This document shows, piece after piece, positions 53,703-63,180 of a DNA stretch of 64,000 nucleotides. The notes below the pieces were generated by a model, which saw nothing but the letters and a program-made list of their open reading frames with translations, did no database searches and was not told where the DNA came from. Source of the DNA: an uncultured Lachnospiraceae bacterium (lineage in GTDB: Bacteria > Bacillota > Clostridia > Lachnospirales > Lachnospiraceae); assembly GCA_934352055.1 (NCBI GenBank), contig CAKRJY010000013.1, positions 1-64,000 on the forward strand, given 5' to 3'. Position numbers and translations under genes: made by a program. The first letter of the stretch is position 1, and every line of letters begins with the position of its first letter.

Positions 53703-54553
53703 TGGCAAAGCGTAAACAGGAGGATCCACCAAAGGGTTCCCCGGCGTGGATGTCGACCTTTAGTGATCTGATGAACTTGCTGTTATGCTTCTTTGTATTG
53801 CTCTTTTCTATGTCAACAGTTGATGCTGAGAAATTTGAATTGGTGGTACAGTCATTACAGAGTACGTTTAGTATTTTGCCATCTGGCGGTTCTACGATTG
53901 GAGAGGGTGAATTGATTTCATCCGGTGTGAGTATGTTAGAGAAGTTTGATGTTTACTTTAATTCTTCATCCGCACTCCCGAAGGGTGATGAGGAACCGGA
54001 GGACGAAGTGACCAATCAGACATCGAAGGTGACGACAGAGGAGGCACAGGAGGCGCTTGAAAACGCAGGGCTTACGGAAAGTGAGCAGATGGCAGAACAG
54101 GTTACCCGGCTTCTTGAGTCGTATGGCCTACAGGATCAGGTGGACGTTGAGTTTAATCAATACTATACGTTGATTAATTTAAATGGGGCATTACTATTCG
54201 ATCCAGGAGAAGCACAGATTCGCGAGGCAGTTTTGCCTGTTATGGAAAAAATTGCTGTGATTCTTGGCAATTACACAAATAATCTGATAGAAATCGAAGG
54301 GCATACGGATAATGTGCCGCCGGCAGCTGGAGAAAAATTCAGTGACAATGATATTTTGTCGATGTACCGTGCACTGAATGTTGCTAATTATATTCGCACG
54401 AATACGACACTGGATCCTTCGCATATCAAGTCATCCGGACGCGGGGCATATGCGCCGATTGCTGATAATGCGACACCGGAAGGACGTGCAAAAAATCGAA
54501 GAGTGGAGATTAAAATATATAATTCACTTAATTCGGAATCATTGAATCAATAA
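53702..54553 (+). CDS. motB: Flagellar motor stator protein MotB
   Basis: A 283-residue protein with one N-terminal transmembrane helix. The ion-binding Asp is residue 22 (STFSDLMNLLLCFFVLLFSM). A linker and a C-terminal OmpA-like peptidoglycan-binding domain follow (EIEGHTDNVPP, then LSMYRALNVANY and GRAKNRRVEIKI). The start is GTG, overlapping the motA stop by one base, so translation is coupled. Confidence 0.94.
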   Translation: MAKRKQEDPPKGSPAWMSTFSDLMNLLLCFFVLLFSMSTVDAEKFELVVQSLQSTFSILPSGGSTIGEGELISSGVSMLEKFDVYFNSSSALPKGDEEPEDEVTNQTSKVTTEEAQEALENAGLTESEQMAEQVTRLLESYGLQDQVDVEFNQYYTLINLNGALLFDPGEAQIREAVLPVMEKIAVILGNYTNNLIEIEGHTDNVPPAAGEKFSDNDILSMYRALNVANYIRTNTTLDPSHIKSSGRGAYAPIADNATPEGRAKNRRVEIKIYNSLNSESLNQ

Positions 54554-54565
54554 AAGAGGTTAATC

Positions 54566-55078
54566 ATGAAGAAAAATCTTATTACAGTCATTACATTAGC
54601 ACTTGTCGTTGTGAATCTGGTACTTACTGTGATTCTTACAATTACTATTTTGCCGGAGACAAAAAAAGCAAACGAACTGATTACAAAAGTATGCAGTGCG
54701 ATTGATTTGGATCTGGAATCCGGAAGTGCGACAAGCAATGCTAACATCCCAATTGATCAGATAGATGTTTATGATATTGAAGATGAGCAGACAATCAATC
54801 TGAAATCATCTGGTGATGGCAAAGATCATTTTGCTATTATTACGGTTTCAATTTCTATGGATAAAAAAAATAAAGACTACAAAGATTTACAGCCGGAAGT
54901 TGAGAACAAAGTTAAGCTGATCAAGGGTGAAATCAATAATATTGTTTCACAATATACGATTGACGAAATAAAGGATAATCAGAGTGCTGTGCAGAATGAG
55001 ATTTTAAAGGATCTGCAAAAGATGTTTGGCTCTGACTTTATTGTTGCCGTAGGATTCCCGACAGCACAATACCAGTAA
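54566..55078 (+). CDS. fliL: Flagellar basal body-associated protein FliL
   Basis: A 170-residue single-span membrane protein (hydrophobic helix about residues 7-28, ITLALVVVNLVLTVILTITI). Its extracytoplasmic stomatin-like domain ends with KDLQKMFGSDFIVAVGFPT. FliL rings surround and support the MotAB stators. Position between motB and fliM is standard for Firmicutes. Confidence 0.9.
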   Translation: MKKNLITVITLALVVVNLVLTVILTITILPETKKANELITKVCSAIDLDLESGSATSNANIPIDQIDVYDIEDEQTINLKSSGDGKDHFAIITVSISMDKKNKDYKDLQPEVENKVKLIKGEINNIVSQYTIDEIKDNQSAVQNEILKDLQKMFGSDFIVAVGFPTAQYQ

Positions 55079-55110
55079 AAGGAGAAATTTGCAGTGGGTG
55101 GTGAGAAAAC

Positions 55111-56094
55111 TTGAGCGATATACTTTCCCAAAATGAAATAGACAATTTATTACAGGCGCTGAGCAGTGGTGAAGTAGATGCTGAAGAGATGAAGGCGAGC
55201 AGTGAGAAGCAAGTCAAGAATTATGACTTCTCCAGACCATCCAAGTTTTCCAAAGAACATTTACGAACCCTTGAGATTATATTTGAACATTATGGCAGAC
55301 TTTTATCGACGAACCTTCCGGTCTATCTGCGCAAAAACATCCAGGTAGAAGTGATGAATTCAGAGGCAGTCACCTATATGGAATTTTCGAATTCCCTTTC
55401 CAATCCGGTGCTTTTAGGAATCGTTAATTTTGATCCGCTAGAGGGCAATATTATCGTAGAGATGGCATCAAAACTTGGCTATGCGATTGTAGACCGCATG
55501 CTTGGAGGTGAGGGAGAACCTCTGGATAAAGTACGAGAGTATTCAGAAATAGAGCTTTTGATTATTGAACGCATCATGAGTGCTTGTGTGCAACTGTTGC
55601 GTGAACCATGGGCCAACGTTGTGGATGTACATCCACGCTTGGAACGTATTGAAACCAATTCCCAATTCGCACAGATTATTTCACCTTCAGAAATGATTGC
55701 AATCGTAACCATCAGTATCAAGATTGGCGATGTGGAAGGCTTTATGAATATCTGTTTGCCGTATATTACGCTAGAACCGGTGATGGACAAGTTAAACACC
55801 AAGTTCTGGTATTCCAATATGCAGGAACGAGCCGGCATGGAATATGCGGATACCATTGAATCGCTGATTTCAAAAGCGATTGTGCCGGTAAAGGCAATCC
55901 TTGGAAAGAGTATTATTTCCGTCAATGATTTCTCGGGGCTTCAGCCGGGAGATATTATACGTCTGGATACAAAAGTAAATCAGGAATTAGACGTATATGT
56001 TGGCGATATTAAAAAATTTACCGCACTTCCCGGATCAACCGGAGAAGATTATGCGGTTCGAATAACATCAGTCATAAGAGAGGAGCAGGAATAA
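55111..56094 (+). CDS. fliM: Flagellar motor switch protein FliM
   Basis: A 327-residue C-ring protein. The N-terminal CheY-P-binding peptide is SDILSQNEIDNLLQAL; the middle CheC-like domain starts with the conserved DFSRPSKFSKEHLRTLEII; the C-terminal SPOA domain mates with FliY/FliN. The start codon is TTG, with GGTGGTGAG upstream. Confidence 0.94.
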   Translation: MSDILSQNEIDNLLQALSSGEVDAEEMKASSEKQVKNYDFSRPSKFSKEHLRTLEIIFEHYGRLLSTNLPVYLRKNIQVEVMNSEAVTYMEFSNSLSNPVLLGIVNFDPLEGNIIVEMASKLGYAIVDRMLGGEGEPLDKVREYSEIELLIIERIMSACVQLLREPWANVVDVHPRLERIETNSQFAQIISPSEMIAIVTISIKIGDVEGFMNICLPYITLEPVMDKLNTKFWYSNMQERAGMEYADTIESLISKAIVPVKAILGKSIISVNDFSGLQPGDIIRLDTKVNQELDVYVGDIKKFTALPGSTGEDYAVRITSVIREEQE

Positions 56095-57288
56095 ATGAGT
56101 GACGGCGTATTATCCCAGGAAGAGATCAACGCACTTCTGAGTGGCGGGATTCCGGACGCAGATACCAGTGGTGCTGCATCTGATGAAGAACTCACACCGG
56201 ATGAAGTTGATACTATTGGTGAAATTGCCAATATCAGCATGGGAACGGCAGCGACAACACTGTTTTCCTTAGTAAATAAAAAAGTCGAAATCTCAACGCC
56301 CGTTGTTTCCATGGGAACGTGGGATGAGATTGTAGATAAATATGAAAAACCGTGTGTTTTGGTACGAATCGCCTATACCAAAGGATTAGATGGAAGCAAT
56401 ATCTTAGTATTGCGGGAAAATGACGTAAAAATCATTACGGATCTGATGATGGGAGGCGATGGCTCAAACACGGATGGTGAGATTACAGAGCTGCATTTGA
56501 GTGCAATCAGTGAAGCTATGAACCAGATGATGGGATCTTCTGCAACATCGATGTCATCCATGCTCAATACCATGATTGATATCAGCCCACCATCCTCAAC
56601 CTTGATGGATCTGCAGGATACAACCGATGGAGGAGAAATCGAAGATTTTCTGGAAGGAAGATTCGTTAAGATTAACTTTAAAATGTTGATCGGTGATTTG
56701 GTGGATAGTGAGATTATGCAGTTGTATCCGGTATCCTTAGCCAAAGACATGTGTCGCAGTATTGTGTCAAATATGGAGAGTGATACAGCATCTACGGTGG
56801 AAGATGATCTGATACATCCGGAACCACAGCCAGCAGAACAACCACAAATGCAGGCACAACCGGAACCACAGGTTACACCACAGCCACAGATGCAGACCCC
56901 ACCGCAGCAACCAATGCCGGATATGGGAATGTCTGGCGGACAACCATATATGCAACAGCCATATATGCAGCAACCATATCCACCACAACAGCAGGTAAAT
57001 GTTCAGCCTGCACAGTTTCAACCTTTTGCCGGCAGCTATCAGGCACCATATCAGCCGGAAAACATAGATTTGATTATGGACGTTCCATTGGAGGTGACAG
57101 TAGAGCTGGGTAGAACCCACAAGTCTATTCAGGATATCTTGGATTTTGCACCGGGAACGATTATCGAATTAAATAAGATTGCCGGAGAACCGATTGATGT
57201 TTTGGTCAACGGCAAATATGTCGCAAAAGGTGAAGTAGTGGTCATTGAAGAGTCATTTGGTATTCGAATTACCGAAATTATGAAATAA
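56095..57288 (+). CDS. fliY: Flagellar motor switch phosphatase FliY (CheC-FliN fusion)
   Basis: A 397-residue C-ring protein combining a CheY-P-binding peptide (LSQEEINALLSGG), a CheC-type phosphatase domain with both ExxN motifs kept (GEIANISMG and SEAMNQMMG), a Pro/Gln/Met-rich linker (about 240-310) and a C-terminal FliN/SPOA domain (LEVTVELGRTHKSIQDIL). It should dephosphorylate CheY-P at the motor. The start follows the fliM stop immediately. Confidence 0.94.
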   Translation: MSDGVLSQEEINALLSGGIPDADTSGAASDEELTPDEVDTIGEIANISMGTAATTLFSLVNKKVEISTPVVSMGTWDEIVDKYEKPCVLVRIAYTKGLDGSNILVLRENDVKIITDLMMGGDGSNTDGEITELHLSAISEAMNQMMGSSATSMSSMLNTMIDISPPSSTLMDLQDTTDGGEIEDFLEGRFVKINFKMLIGDLVDSEIMQLYPVSLAKDMCRSIVSNMESDTASTVEDDLIHPEPQPAEQPQMQAQPEPQVTPQPQMQTPPQQPMPDMGMSGGQPYMQQPYMQQPYPPQQQVNVQPAQFQPFAGSYQAPYQPENIDLIMDVPLEVTVELGRTHKSIQDILDFAPGTIIELNKIAGEPIDVLVNGKYVAKGEVVVIEESFGIRITEIMK

Positions 57289-57309
57289 CAGAAAAAAGGA
57301 GATTAAACG

Positions 57310-57672
57310 ATGGCAAAGAATATTTTAATTAGTGATGATGCAGCATTCATGCGAATGATGATAAAGGATATTTTGACCAAGAATGGTTATAACGTTGTTG
57401 GCGAAGCAGAGAATGGAAAAGTAGCTGTAGACAAATATATGGAATTAAAACCGGATTTGGTTCTTATGGATATCACAATGCCAGAGATGGATGGTATTGA
57501 ATCTTTAAAGGAAATTCGTGCAAAAGACCCAAATGCCTGTGTTATTATGTGTTCAGCAATGGGTCAGCAGGCAATGGTTATTGAAGCAATTCAGTCTGGA
57601 GCAAAGGACTTTATTGTAAAGCCATTCCAGGCAGAACGTGTTCTTGAAGCAGTAAAGAAGGTTATTGGATAA
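57310..57672 (+). CDS. cheY: Chemotaxis response regulator CheY
   Basis: A 120-residue single receiver domain. The acidic pocket is Asp9/Asp10 (ISDDAAFMR), the phosphorylation site Asp54 (LVLMDITMPEMDG), the switch Ser/Thr in CSAMGQ and the conserved Lys in IVKPFQ. It carries the signal from CheA to FliM/FliY. AAAGGAG-type binding site; position after fliY is typical. Confidence 0.95.
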   Translation: MAKNILISDDAAFMRMMIKDILTKNGYNVVGEAENGKVAVDKYMELKPDLVLMDITMPEMDGIESLKEIRAKDPNACVIMCSAMGQQAMVIEAIQSGAKDFIVKPFQAERVLEAVKKVIG

Positions 57673-57674
57673 GA

Positions 57675-58049
57675 ATGATTTTATTATCATCTACAGGTGA
57701 AAACCTTTTTCAATTGATTGTAGTATTGTTTTGTTTTGTGATTGTTCTGGCACTTACTTATTATGTGACCCGTTGGATTGCAGGATATCAGAAGAGCCAG
57801 AGCATCAATAAAAACTTGGCGGTTGTAGAAACACTTAAGTTGACCACCAATAAATACGTTCAATTGATTCAGGCGGGAAAAGATACGTATTATGTAATTG
57901 CCATTGGAAAAGATGAAATCACAGTGTTGGGAGAATTGTCAGCGGAACAGTTAAAAGAATTGCCATCCGATGCAACGATAATTCCTACAGCGAAAGGTGA
58001 TTTCGCGGATGCATTACAAAAGTTTAAAGATTATTTACCGAAGAAATAG
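57675..58049 (+). CDS. fliO: Flagellar biosynthetic protein FliO (FliZ)
   Basis: A 124-residue protein with one transmembrane helix (about 13-34, LIVVLFCFVIVLALTYYVTR) and a small cytosolic domain (VETLKLTTNKYVQLIQAGK). It helps assemble FliP into the export gate. Identified by position before fliP, topology and the VETLKL..NKYV pattern. Confidence 0.88.
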   Translation: MILLSSTGENLFQLIVVLFCFVIVLALTYYVTRWIAGYQKSQSINKNLAVVETLKLTTNKYVQLIQAGKDTYYVIAIGKDEITVLGELSAEQLKELPSDATIIPTAKGDFADALQKFKDYLPKK

Positions 58050-58051
58050 AC

Positions 58052-58879
58052 ATGAAAATGAGAAACAAATTAAAAAAAGGATATTGTATCTTTAGCTTGA
58101 TTTTAGCTACGTTTGCGATATGCGCGAGCCTTTGGTATATAAGTGGAGATACAGCATATGCAGCTTCGTATGGCGCAACAGATAATGCACCAAATGCAAG
58201 TGATTGGGTTACAGGAAAAGGTGGCGTTTCCCTGACATTGGATTCGGACTCCGGCACGTTATCTGCAAATGTGCGGATTCTTCTTGTGATTACGATTTTA
58301 GCGTTAGCACCGTCGATTTTGATCATGCTGACATCGTTTACCAGAATCATTATTGTGCTGCATTTCGTACGGTCAGCGATTGGAACGCAGACTGCACCGC
58401 CCAATCAGGTATTGATTGGACTTGCGCTGTTTTTGACATTCTTTATTATGTGGCCGACGTTTACGCAGATTAACGAAAAAGCCATTACACCGCTAGATCA
58501 GGGAGAAATCACGCAGCAGGAAGCACTGCAACGTGCAGAAGAACCGATTCGTAATTTTATGTATGGGCAGACGCAGGAAAAAGATCTTGATCTGTTCTGC
58601 GAAATTGCAGACGTTACCTATAAGGATTATGATGATGTTCCATTTGTTGTATTGGTTCCAAGTTTTATTTTGAGTGAGTTGCGTACAGCATTCATTATAG
58701 GTGTCGTCATTTATATTCCTTTTATCGTTATCGATATGGTAGTATCTTCTGTATTGATGTCAATGGGTATGATGATGCTTCCACCGACAACCATTTCATT
58801 ACCATTTAAGATTTTGCTGTTTGTATTGGCAGATGGATGGAATCTGGTGATTGGTGGTCTGGTTAAAACCTTTTATTGA
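58052..58879 (+). CDS. fliP: Flagellar export gate protein FliP
   Basis: A 275-residue membrane protein of the FliPQR export gate, with a cleavable or membrane-inserting N-terminal segment (SLILATFAICASLWYI). Core motifs include APSILIMLTSFTRIIIVLHF, the GTQTAPPNQVLIGLALFLTF block and PFIVIDMVVSSVLMSMGMMM. Length is normal for Firmicutes. Confidence 0.95.
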   Translation: MKMRNKLKKGYCIFSLILATFAICASLWYISGDTAYAASYGATDNAPNASDWVTGKGGVSLTLDSDSGTLSANVRILLVITILALAPSILIMLTSFTRIIIVLHFVRSAIGTQTAPPNQVLIGLALFLTFFIMWPTFTQINEKAITPLDQGEITQQEALQRAEEPIRNFMYGQTQEKDLDLFCEIADVTYKDYDDVPFVVLVPSFILSELRTAFIIGVVIYIPFIVIDMVVSSVLMSMGMMMLPPTTISLPFKILLFVLADGWNLVIGGLVKTFY

Positions 58880-58905
58880 TGGAATAGAAAGAGAGTGTGA
58901 TATTT

Positions 58906-59175
58906 GTGACACAGGGACAGGTCTTAGATATTGTCAGAGATGCTATTTATAACATCATTATATGTTCGGCACCACTTCTTCTGGTGTCACTTGTTGTGGG
59001 ACTCATTGTCAGTATTTTCCAAACGGTTACATCTATTCAGGAACAGACATTGACGTTTGTTCCAAAGATTATAGCAGTATTTTTGGGAATGTTGATTTTT
59101 GGCGCATTCATACTTACGACCATGACAGATTATATGACAGAATTATGGACAAATTTCAGCATGTATTTAGGCTAG
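58906..59175 (+). CDS. fliQ: Flagellar export gate protein FliQ
   Basis: An 89-residue protein with two transmembrane helices (ICSAPLLLVSLVVGLIVSIF and IIAVFLGMLIFGAFILTTM) around the conserved QTVTSIQEQTLTFVPK loop. GTG 58906 is the preferred start, with AAAGAGAG about 9 nt upstream and the family opening MTQGQVLDI; GTG 58897 lies too close to that site. Confidence 0.93.
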   Translation: MTQGQVLDIVRDAIYNIIICSAPLLLVSLVVGLIVSIFQTVTSIQEQTLTFVPKIIAVFLGMLIFGAFILTTMTDYMTELWTNFSMYLG

Positions 59176-59182
59176 TTTAGAT

Positions 59183-59962
59183 ATGTTACAATATACATTT
59201 GATATAAGTACATTTGAATATTTTTTGCTGATACTGGTAAGAATTTCCTGTTTTGTATTTGTGGCTCCTTTTTTCGGAGCCAAGGAAGTTCCGGGGAGAG
59301 TTAAAGTTGGATTGTCTGCATTTGTAGCAATTCTTGTTTTTTTTGCAGTCCCGATGGAACATACCGCATACACATCAGAGATTGGTTATGCCGTATTAGT
59401 TCTAAAAGAGGGAATTACAGGATTGCTGATTGGATTTGCAGCATATATTTGTAATTCCATTATTTTATATGCGGGAACCATTATTGACATGGATATTGGA
59501 TTGTCCATGGCAATGGTATTTGACCCATCCACGGGAAGTCAGGTGAGTATCACTGGTAATTTATACAGTTATTTTGTGTTGCTTCTTTTGATTGTCTCTA
59601 ATATGCATCAATACATTTTGCGGGCACTGGTGGATTCTTTCCGTTTGTTTCCTCTTGGAGGGGCGCAGTTTCAGATGGATTCGTTGTTGACATCTATGAT
59701 ACAGTATTGCACTGATTTGTTTGTGATTGCATTTCGTATTGTGCTGCCGGTTTTTGCCTGCATGATGATTTTAAATTGCATTTTGGGTATTATGGCAAAG
59801 GTTGCGCCACAGATGAACATGTTTGCCGTTGGTGTGCAATTAAAATTATTGGTAGGACTGGCGGTGTTGTTCCTTACGACATTCTTACTGCCGGATATTG
59901 CCAATTTCATTTTTAAAGAGATAAAAATCATGACAGTGTCGTTTATAGAAGGAATGTATTAA
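59183..59962 (+). CDS. fliR: Flagellar export gate protein FliR
   Basis: A 259-residue multi-span membrane protein, the third gate component. It shows FFGAKEVPGRVKVGLSAFVA, the GLLIGFAAYICNSIILYAG segment, and MAKVAPQMNMFAVGVQLKL near the C-terminus. Separated from fliQ by 7 nt. Confidence 0.94.
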   Translation: MLQYTFDISTFEYFLLILVRISCFVFVAPFFGAKEVPGRVKVGLSAFVAILVFFAVPMEHTAYTSEIGYAVLVLKEGITGLLIGFAAYICNSIILYAGTIIDMDIGLSMAMVFDPSTGSQVSITGNLYSYFVLLLLIVSNMHQYILRALVDSFRLFPLGGAQFQMDSLLTSMIQYCTDLFVIAFRIVLPVFACMMILNCILGIMAKVAPQMNMFAVGVQLKLLVGLAVLFLTTFLLPDIANFIFKEIKIMTVSFIEGMY

Positions 59963-59966
59963 CGTG

Positions 59967-61085
59967 ATGGAAGAAAAAATGTTAGTGCTGTCGTATGATC
60001 TGCAGTGGTTCGCAAAAGATGGACCCGGTGGAGAAAAGACAGAACCTGCGACTTCGAAAAAATTAAAAGATGCGCGTGAAGAAGGAAAGGTTGCCAAAAG
60101 TCAGGAATTGAATTCTGCGGCAATGCTGATTGCTTTGTTTATGTCACTGCGCATTTTTGTTTCGTATGTTGGAAATGGTTTTATAGGCGTTTTTCATCTG
60201 TTTTATACGATGATCCCGGATATTATCAGCACGCAGCGGGATGGTATGACAGTGCAGTCGGCAGAGGGCATACTGACACAGGGCTATTTGCAGTTGCTGC
60301 GTTTGGCAGCACCATTTTTGATTGCTGGTTTTGTCGTAGCAATTGTCATTAGTATTGTTCAGGTAGGATGGCAGGTGTCGACAAAGCCATTACAACCCAA
60401 ACTTGATAAATTTAATCCGGTGAATGGATTTAAGCGGATTTTTTCAAAGGATTCGTTATTTAATTTGTTTATGTCGATCTTAAAGATCGTTTTGATATTT
60501 TATGTAGCATATACCTGCATTCGAAATCAGGCAAATAATCTGTTTATTCTATATGAAATCCCGTTAAATCAAGCTATTTCATTGATTGGTGAAATTATCA
60601 TTGATACAGGACTTCGTATTAGTTTATGTTATTTGATTGTTGGTCTTGCTGATTATATTTACCAGCGTATTCGTTTTAATGAAGATATGAAAATGACAAA
60701 ACAGGAAGTGAAAGACGAATACAAGAATACAGAAGGAGACCCACAGATCAAAGGACAGCAGCGACAGCGAATGCGTGAGGCATCACAGCGCCGTATGATG
60801 CAGGATGTACCAAAAGCGGATGTCGTTATTACAAACCCAACGCATATTGCAGTAGCAATCCGTTATGATGCGGAAGTGGAAAATGCACCGACGGTATTAG
60901 CAAAAGGTGAAGATTATCTGGCGCAGAAAATTCGTGAGACAGCGAAAGAGAATGGCGTTGAAATCATGGAAAACAAACCACTTGCCAGAGCACTATATGC
61001 CACAGTTGAAGTGGGAGAACAGATTCCACCGGAGTTATATCAGGCGGTAGCGGAGATTCTTGCAGTTGTTTACAGTAAAAGATAA
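59967..61085 (+). CDS. flhB: Flagellar export switch protein FlhB
   Basis: A 372-residue membrane protein that controls substrate switching with FliK. It has an early cytosolic segment (EKTEPATSKKLKDAREEGKV), four hydrophobic regions, and the autocleavage site NPTH at residues 290-293 in VVITNPTHIAVAIRY. A 35-residue N-terminal lead (LSYDLQWFAKDGPGG) is typical of Clostridia. ATG 59967 directly follows an alternative GTG at 59964. Confidence 0.94.
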   Translation: MEEKMLVLSYDLQWFAKDGPGGEKTEPATSKKLKDAREEGKVAKSQELNSAAMLIALFMSLRIFVSYVGNGFIGVFHLFYTMIPDIISTQRDGMTVQSAEGILTQGYLQLLRLAAPFLIAGFVVAIVISIVQVGWQVSTKPLQPKLDKFNPVNGFKRIFSKDSLFNLFMSILKIVLIFYVAYTCIRNQANNLFILYEIPLNQAISLIGEIIIDTGLRISLCYLIVGLADYIYQRIRFNEDMKMTKQEVKDEYKNTEGDPQIKGQQRQRMREASQRRMMQDVPKADVVITNPTHIAVAIRYDAEVENAPTVLAKGEDYLAQKIRETAKENGVEIMENKPLARALYATVEVGEQIPPELYQAVAEILAVVYSKR

Positions 61086-61130
61086 ATAGTTTAAGATGAA
61101 AGAAAAGTACCATAGAAAGGAGGAAGCGGA

Positions 61131-63179
61131 ATGGATTTATCCGGAGTGAAAAAAACTGACGTCGGTGTTGCTGCTTATCTGTTAGCGGCAATTATATTCT
61201 TTATTGTTCCGATTCCTTCTATTTTATTGGATGTTATGTTGGCGCTAAACATTTCGATTGCATTGATTGTGCTGATGAATGTTTTATTTGTGCGTGAAGT
61301 GTTAGATATGTCATTTTTCCCGACACTACTTTTGTTTACGACGATATTTCGTATTTCTCTAAACGTATCCTCGACACGTTTGATTTTAAGTACAGGTTCG
61401 CCGGGAAATGTTGTAGAAACGTTTGGTCAATTCGTGGGTGGTGGTGACCTTGTCATTGGTGCCATTATATTCATTGTTTTGATTATTGTGCAGTTCATGG
61501 TAATCAACAAAGGTTCTGAACGTGTGGCTGAAGTTTCTGCTCGTTTTACACTTGATGCTATGCCCGGAAAACAGATGGCGATTGATGCTGATTTAAATAC
61601 CGGAGCAATTACAGAAAAAGATGCACGGGAAAGAAGACAGAAATTGCAGGACGAGTCCAGCTTTTTTGGTTCTATGGATGGTGCGACAAAGTACGTAAAA
61701 GGAGATGCAACAGCGGGTCTGTTAATTACCTTTATCAACCTGATTGGTGGAACCGTTATGGGTGTTATGCGTAGTGGATTGGCATTTTCAGATGCTATCC
61801 AGCAGTATGGACTTCTTACCATTGGTGATGGTCTTTGTTCACAGATTCCATCACTTCTGATTTCGCTTGCGACAGGTATTTTGGTAACGAAGGGATCGAA
61901 AGAAGCTGACTTTAGTGGCGTTTTGGTAAAACAGTTGTTTGGCATACCAAAAGTACTCTATATTGTTGGTACATCCATGATCTTTTTGGGTATTGTAACA
62001 CCGTTGAATACTATATTATTTGGCGCCTTTGGTGCGGTCTTTCTGGTTTCCGGATATTCTATGTCTAAGAGTATCGGAGAAGAGAGCATTGAAGAAGAGG
62101 TGGCAGCGGAGGAATCTGAGGCGGAAGAAATACGCCGTCCGGAAAATGTGGTTTCATTGCTGCAGGTAGACCCGATCGAGTTGGAATTTGGATATGGAAT
62201 CATTCCTCTTGCAGATGTTAATCAAGGCGGCGATTTGTTGGATCGTGTAGTTATGATTCGCCGACAGATTGCCTTGGAACTTGGTACGGTAGTACCGATT
62301 ATTCGACTGCGTGATAATATACAGTTGAATCCAAATCAGTATATTATCAAAATCAAGGGGATTCAGGTGGCAGAAGGTGAGATTTTGTTTGACCACTATA
62401 TGGCAATGAATCCGGGCTATGCAGAGGAAGAAATCAATGGAATTCCAACGTTCGAGCCATCATTCCATCTGCCGGCTATCTGGATTACAGATGGACAGCG
62501 CGAACGTGCAGAGAGTTTGGGATATACGGTGGTAGATCCGCCATCCATTATTGCAACGCATCTGACGGAGGTCATCCGTCGTCATATTGCTGAACTTTTG
62601 AGCAGACAGGATGTACAGAATCTGGTAAATAACCTAAAAGAGACAAATCCTGCTCTGGTAGAGGAATTGACACCAAAATTATTAGGACTTGGAGAAATCC
62701 AGAAAGTATTACAAAATCTTTTAAAGGAAGGTGTTTCCATTCGAGATTTGCTTTCTATTTTTGAAACACTTGCAGACCATGCCACTACGACGCGTGATAC
62801 GGATGTACTGACAGAATATGTAAGACAAGGATTGAAGCGTGCGATATCCAGCCATTATTTTGTCCCGAATGAAGTGACCAGCTGCATTACCTTAGATCCG
62901 AAGGTAGAACAGGACATCATGGCATCCATCAAACAGACGGAGCAAGGTGCCTATTTGACATTAGACCCAGAACGTATACGCGCAATTATGGAGTCTTTAC
63001 AGACAGAGATTGCTAAATTTGAAGAAAGTGGTAAAACGCCAATTGTTGTAACATCACCGATTGTGCGTATGTACTTTAAGAAAATGACAGAAGACTATGT
63101 GAAAGATCTCATTGTGGTATCTTATAATGAGATTGATTCCGATGTAGAATTACAATCAGTAGGGATGGTGACAGGATAA
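61131..63179 (+). CDS. flhA: Flagellar export protein FlhA
   Basis: A 682-residue export apparatus component. About eight transmembrane helices occupy the first 310 residues. The FHIPEP family cytosolic loop contains RFTLDAMPGKQMAIDADLN, and a large C-terminal nonameric domain follows. AAAGGAGG precedes the ATG. One base separates its stop from the flhF start. Confidence 0.95.
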   Translation: MDLSGVKKTDVGVAAYLLAAIIFFIVPIPSILLDVMLALNISIALIVLMNVLFVREVLDMSFFPTLLLFTTIFRISLNVSSTRLILSTGSPGNVVETFGQFVGGGDLVIGAIIFIVLIIVQFMVINKGSERVAEVSARFTLDAMPGKQMAIDADLNTGAITEKDARERRQKLQDESSFFGSMDGATKYVKGDATAGLLITFINLIGGTVMGVMRSGLAFSDAIQQYGLLTIGDGLCSQIPSLLISLATGILVTKGSKEADFSGVLVKQLFGIPKVLYIVGTSMIFLGIVTPLNTILFGAFGAVFLVSGYSMSKSIGEESIEEEVAAEESEAEEIRRPENVVSLLQVDPIELEFGYGIIPLADVNQGGDLLDRVVMIRRQIALELGTVVPIIRLRDNIQLNPNQYIIKIKGIQVAEGEILFDHYMAMNPGYAEEEINGIPTFEPSFHLPAIWITDGQRERAESLGYTVVDPPSIIATHLTEVIRRHIAELLSRQDVQNLVNNLKETNPALVEELTPKLLGLGEIQKVLQNLLKEGVSIRDLLSIFETLADHATTTRDTDVLTEYVRQGLKRAISSHYFVPNEVTSCITLDPKVEQDIMASIKQTEQGAYLTLDPERIRAIMESLQTEIAKFEESGKTPIVVTSPIVRMYFKKMTEDYVKDLIVVSYNEIDSDVELQSVGMVTG

Positions 63180-63180
63180 A

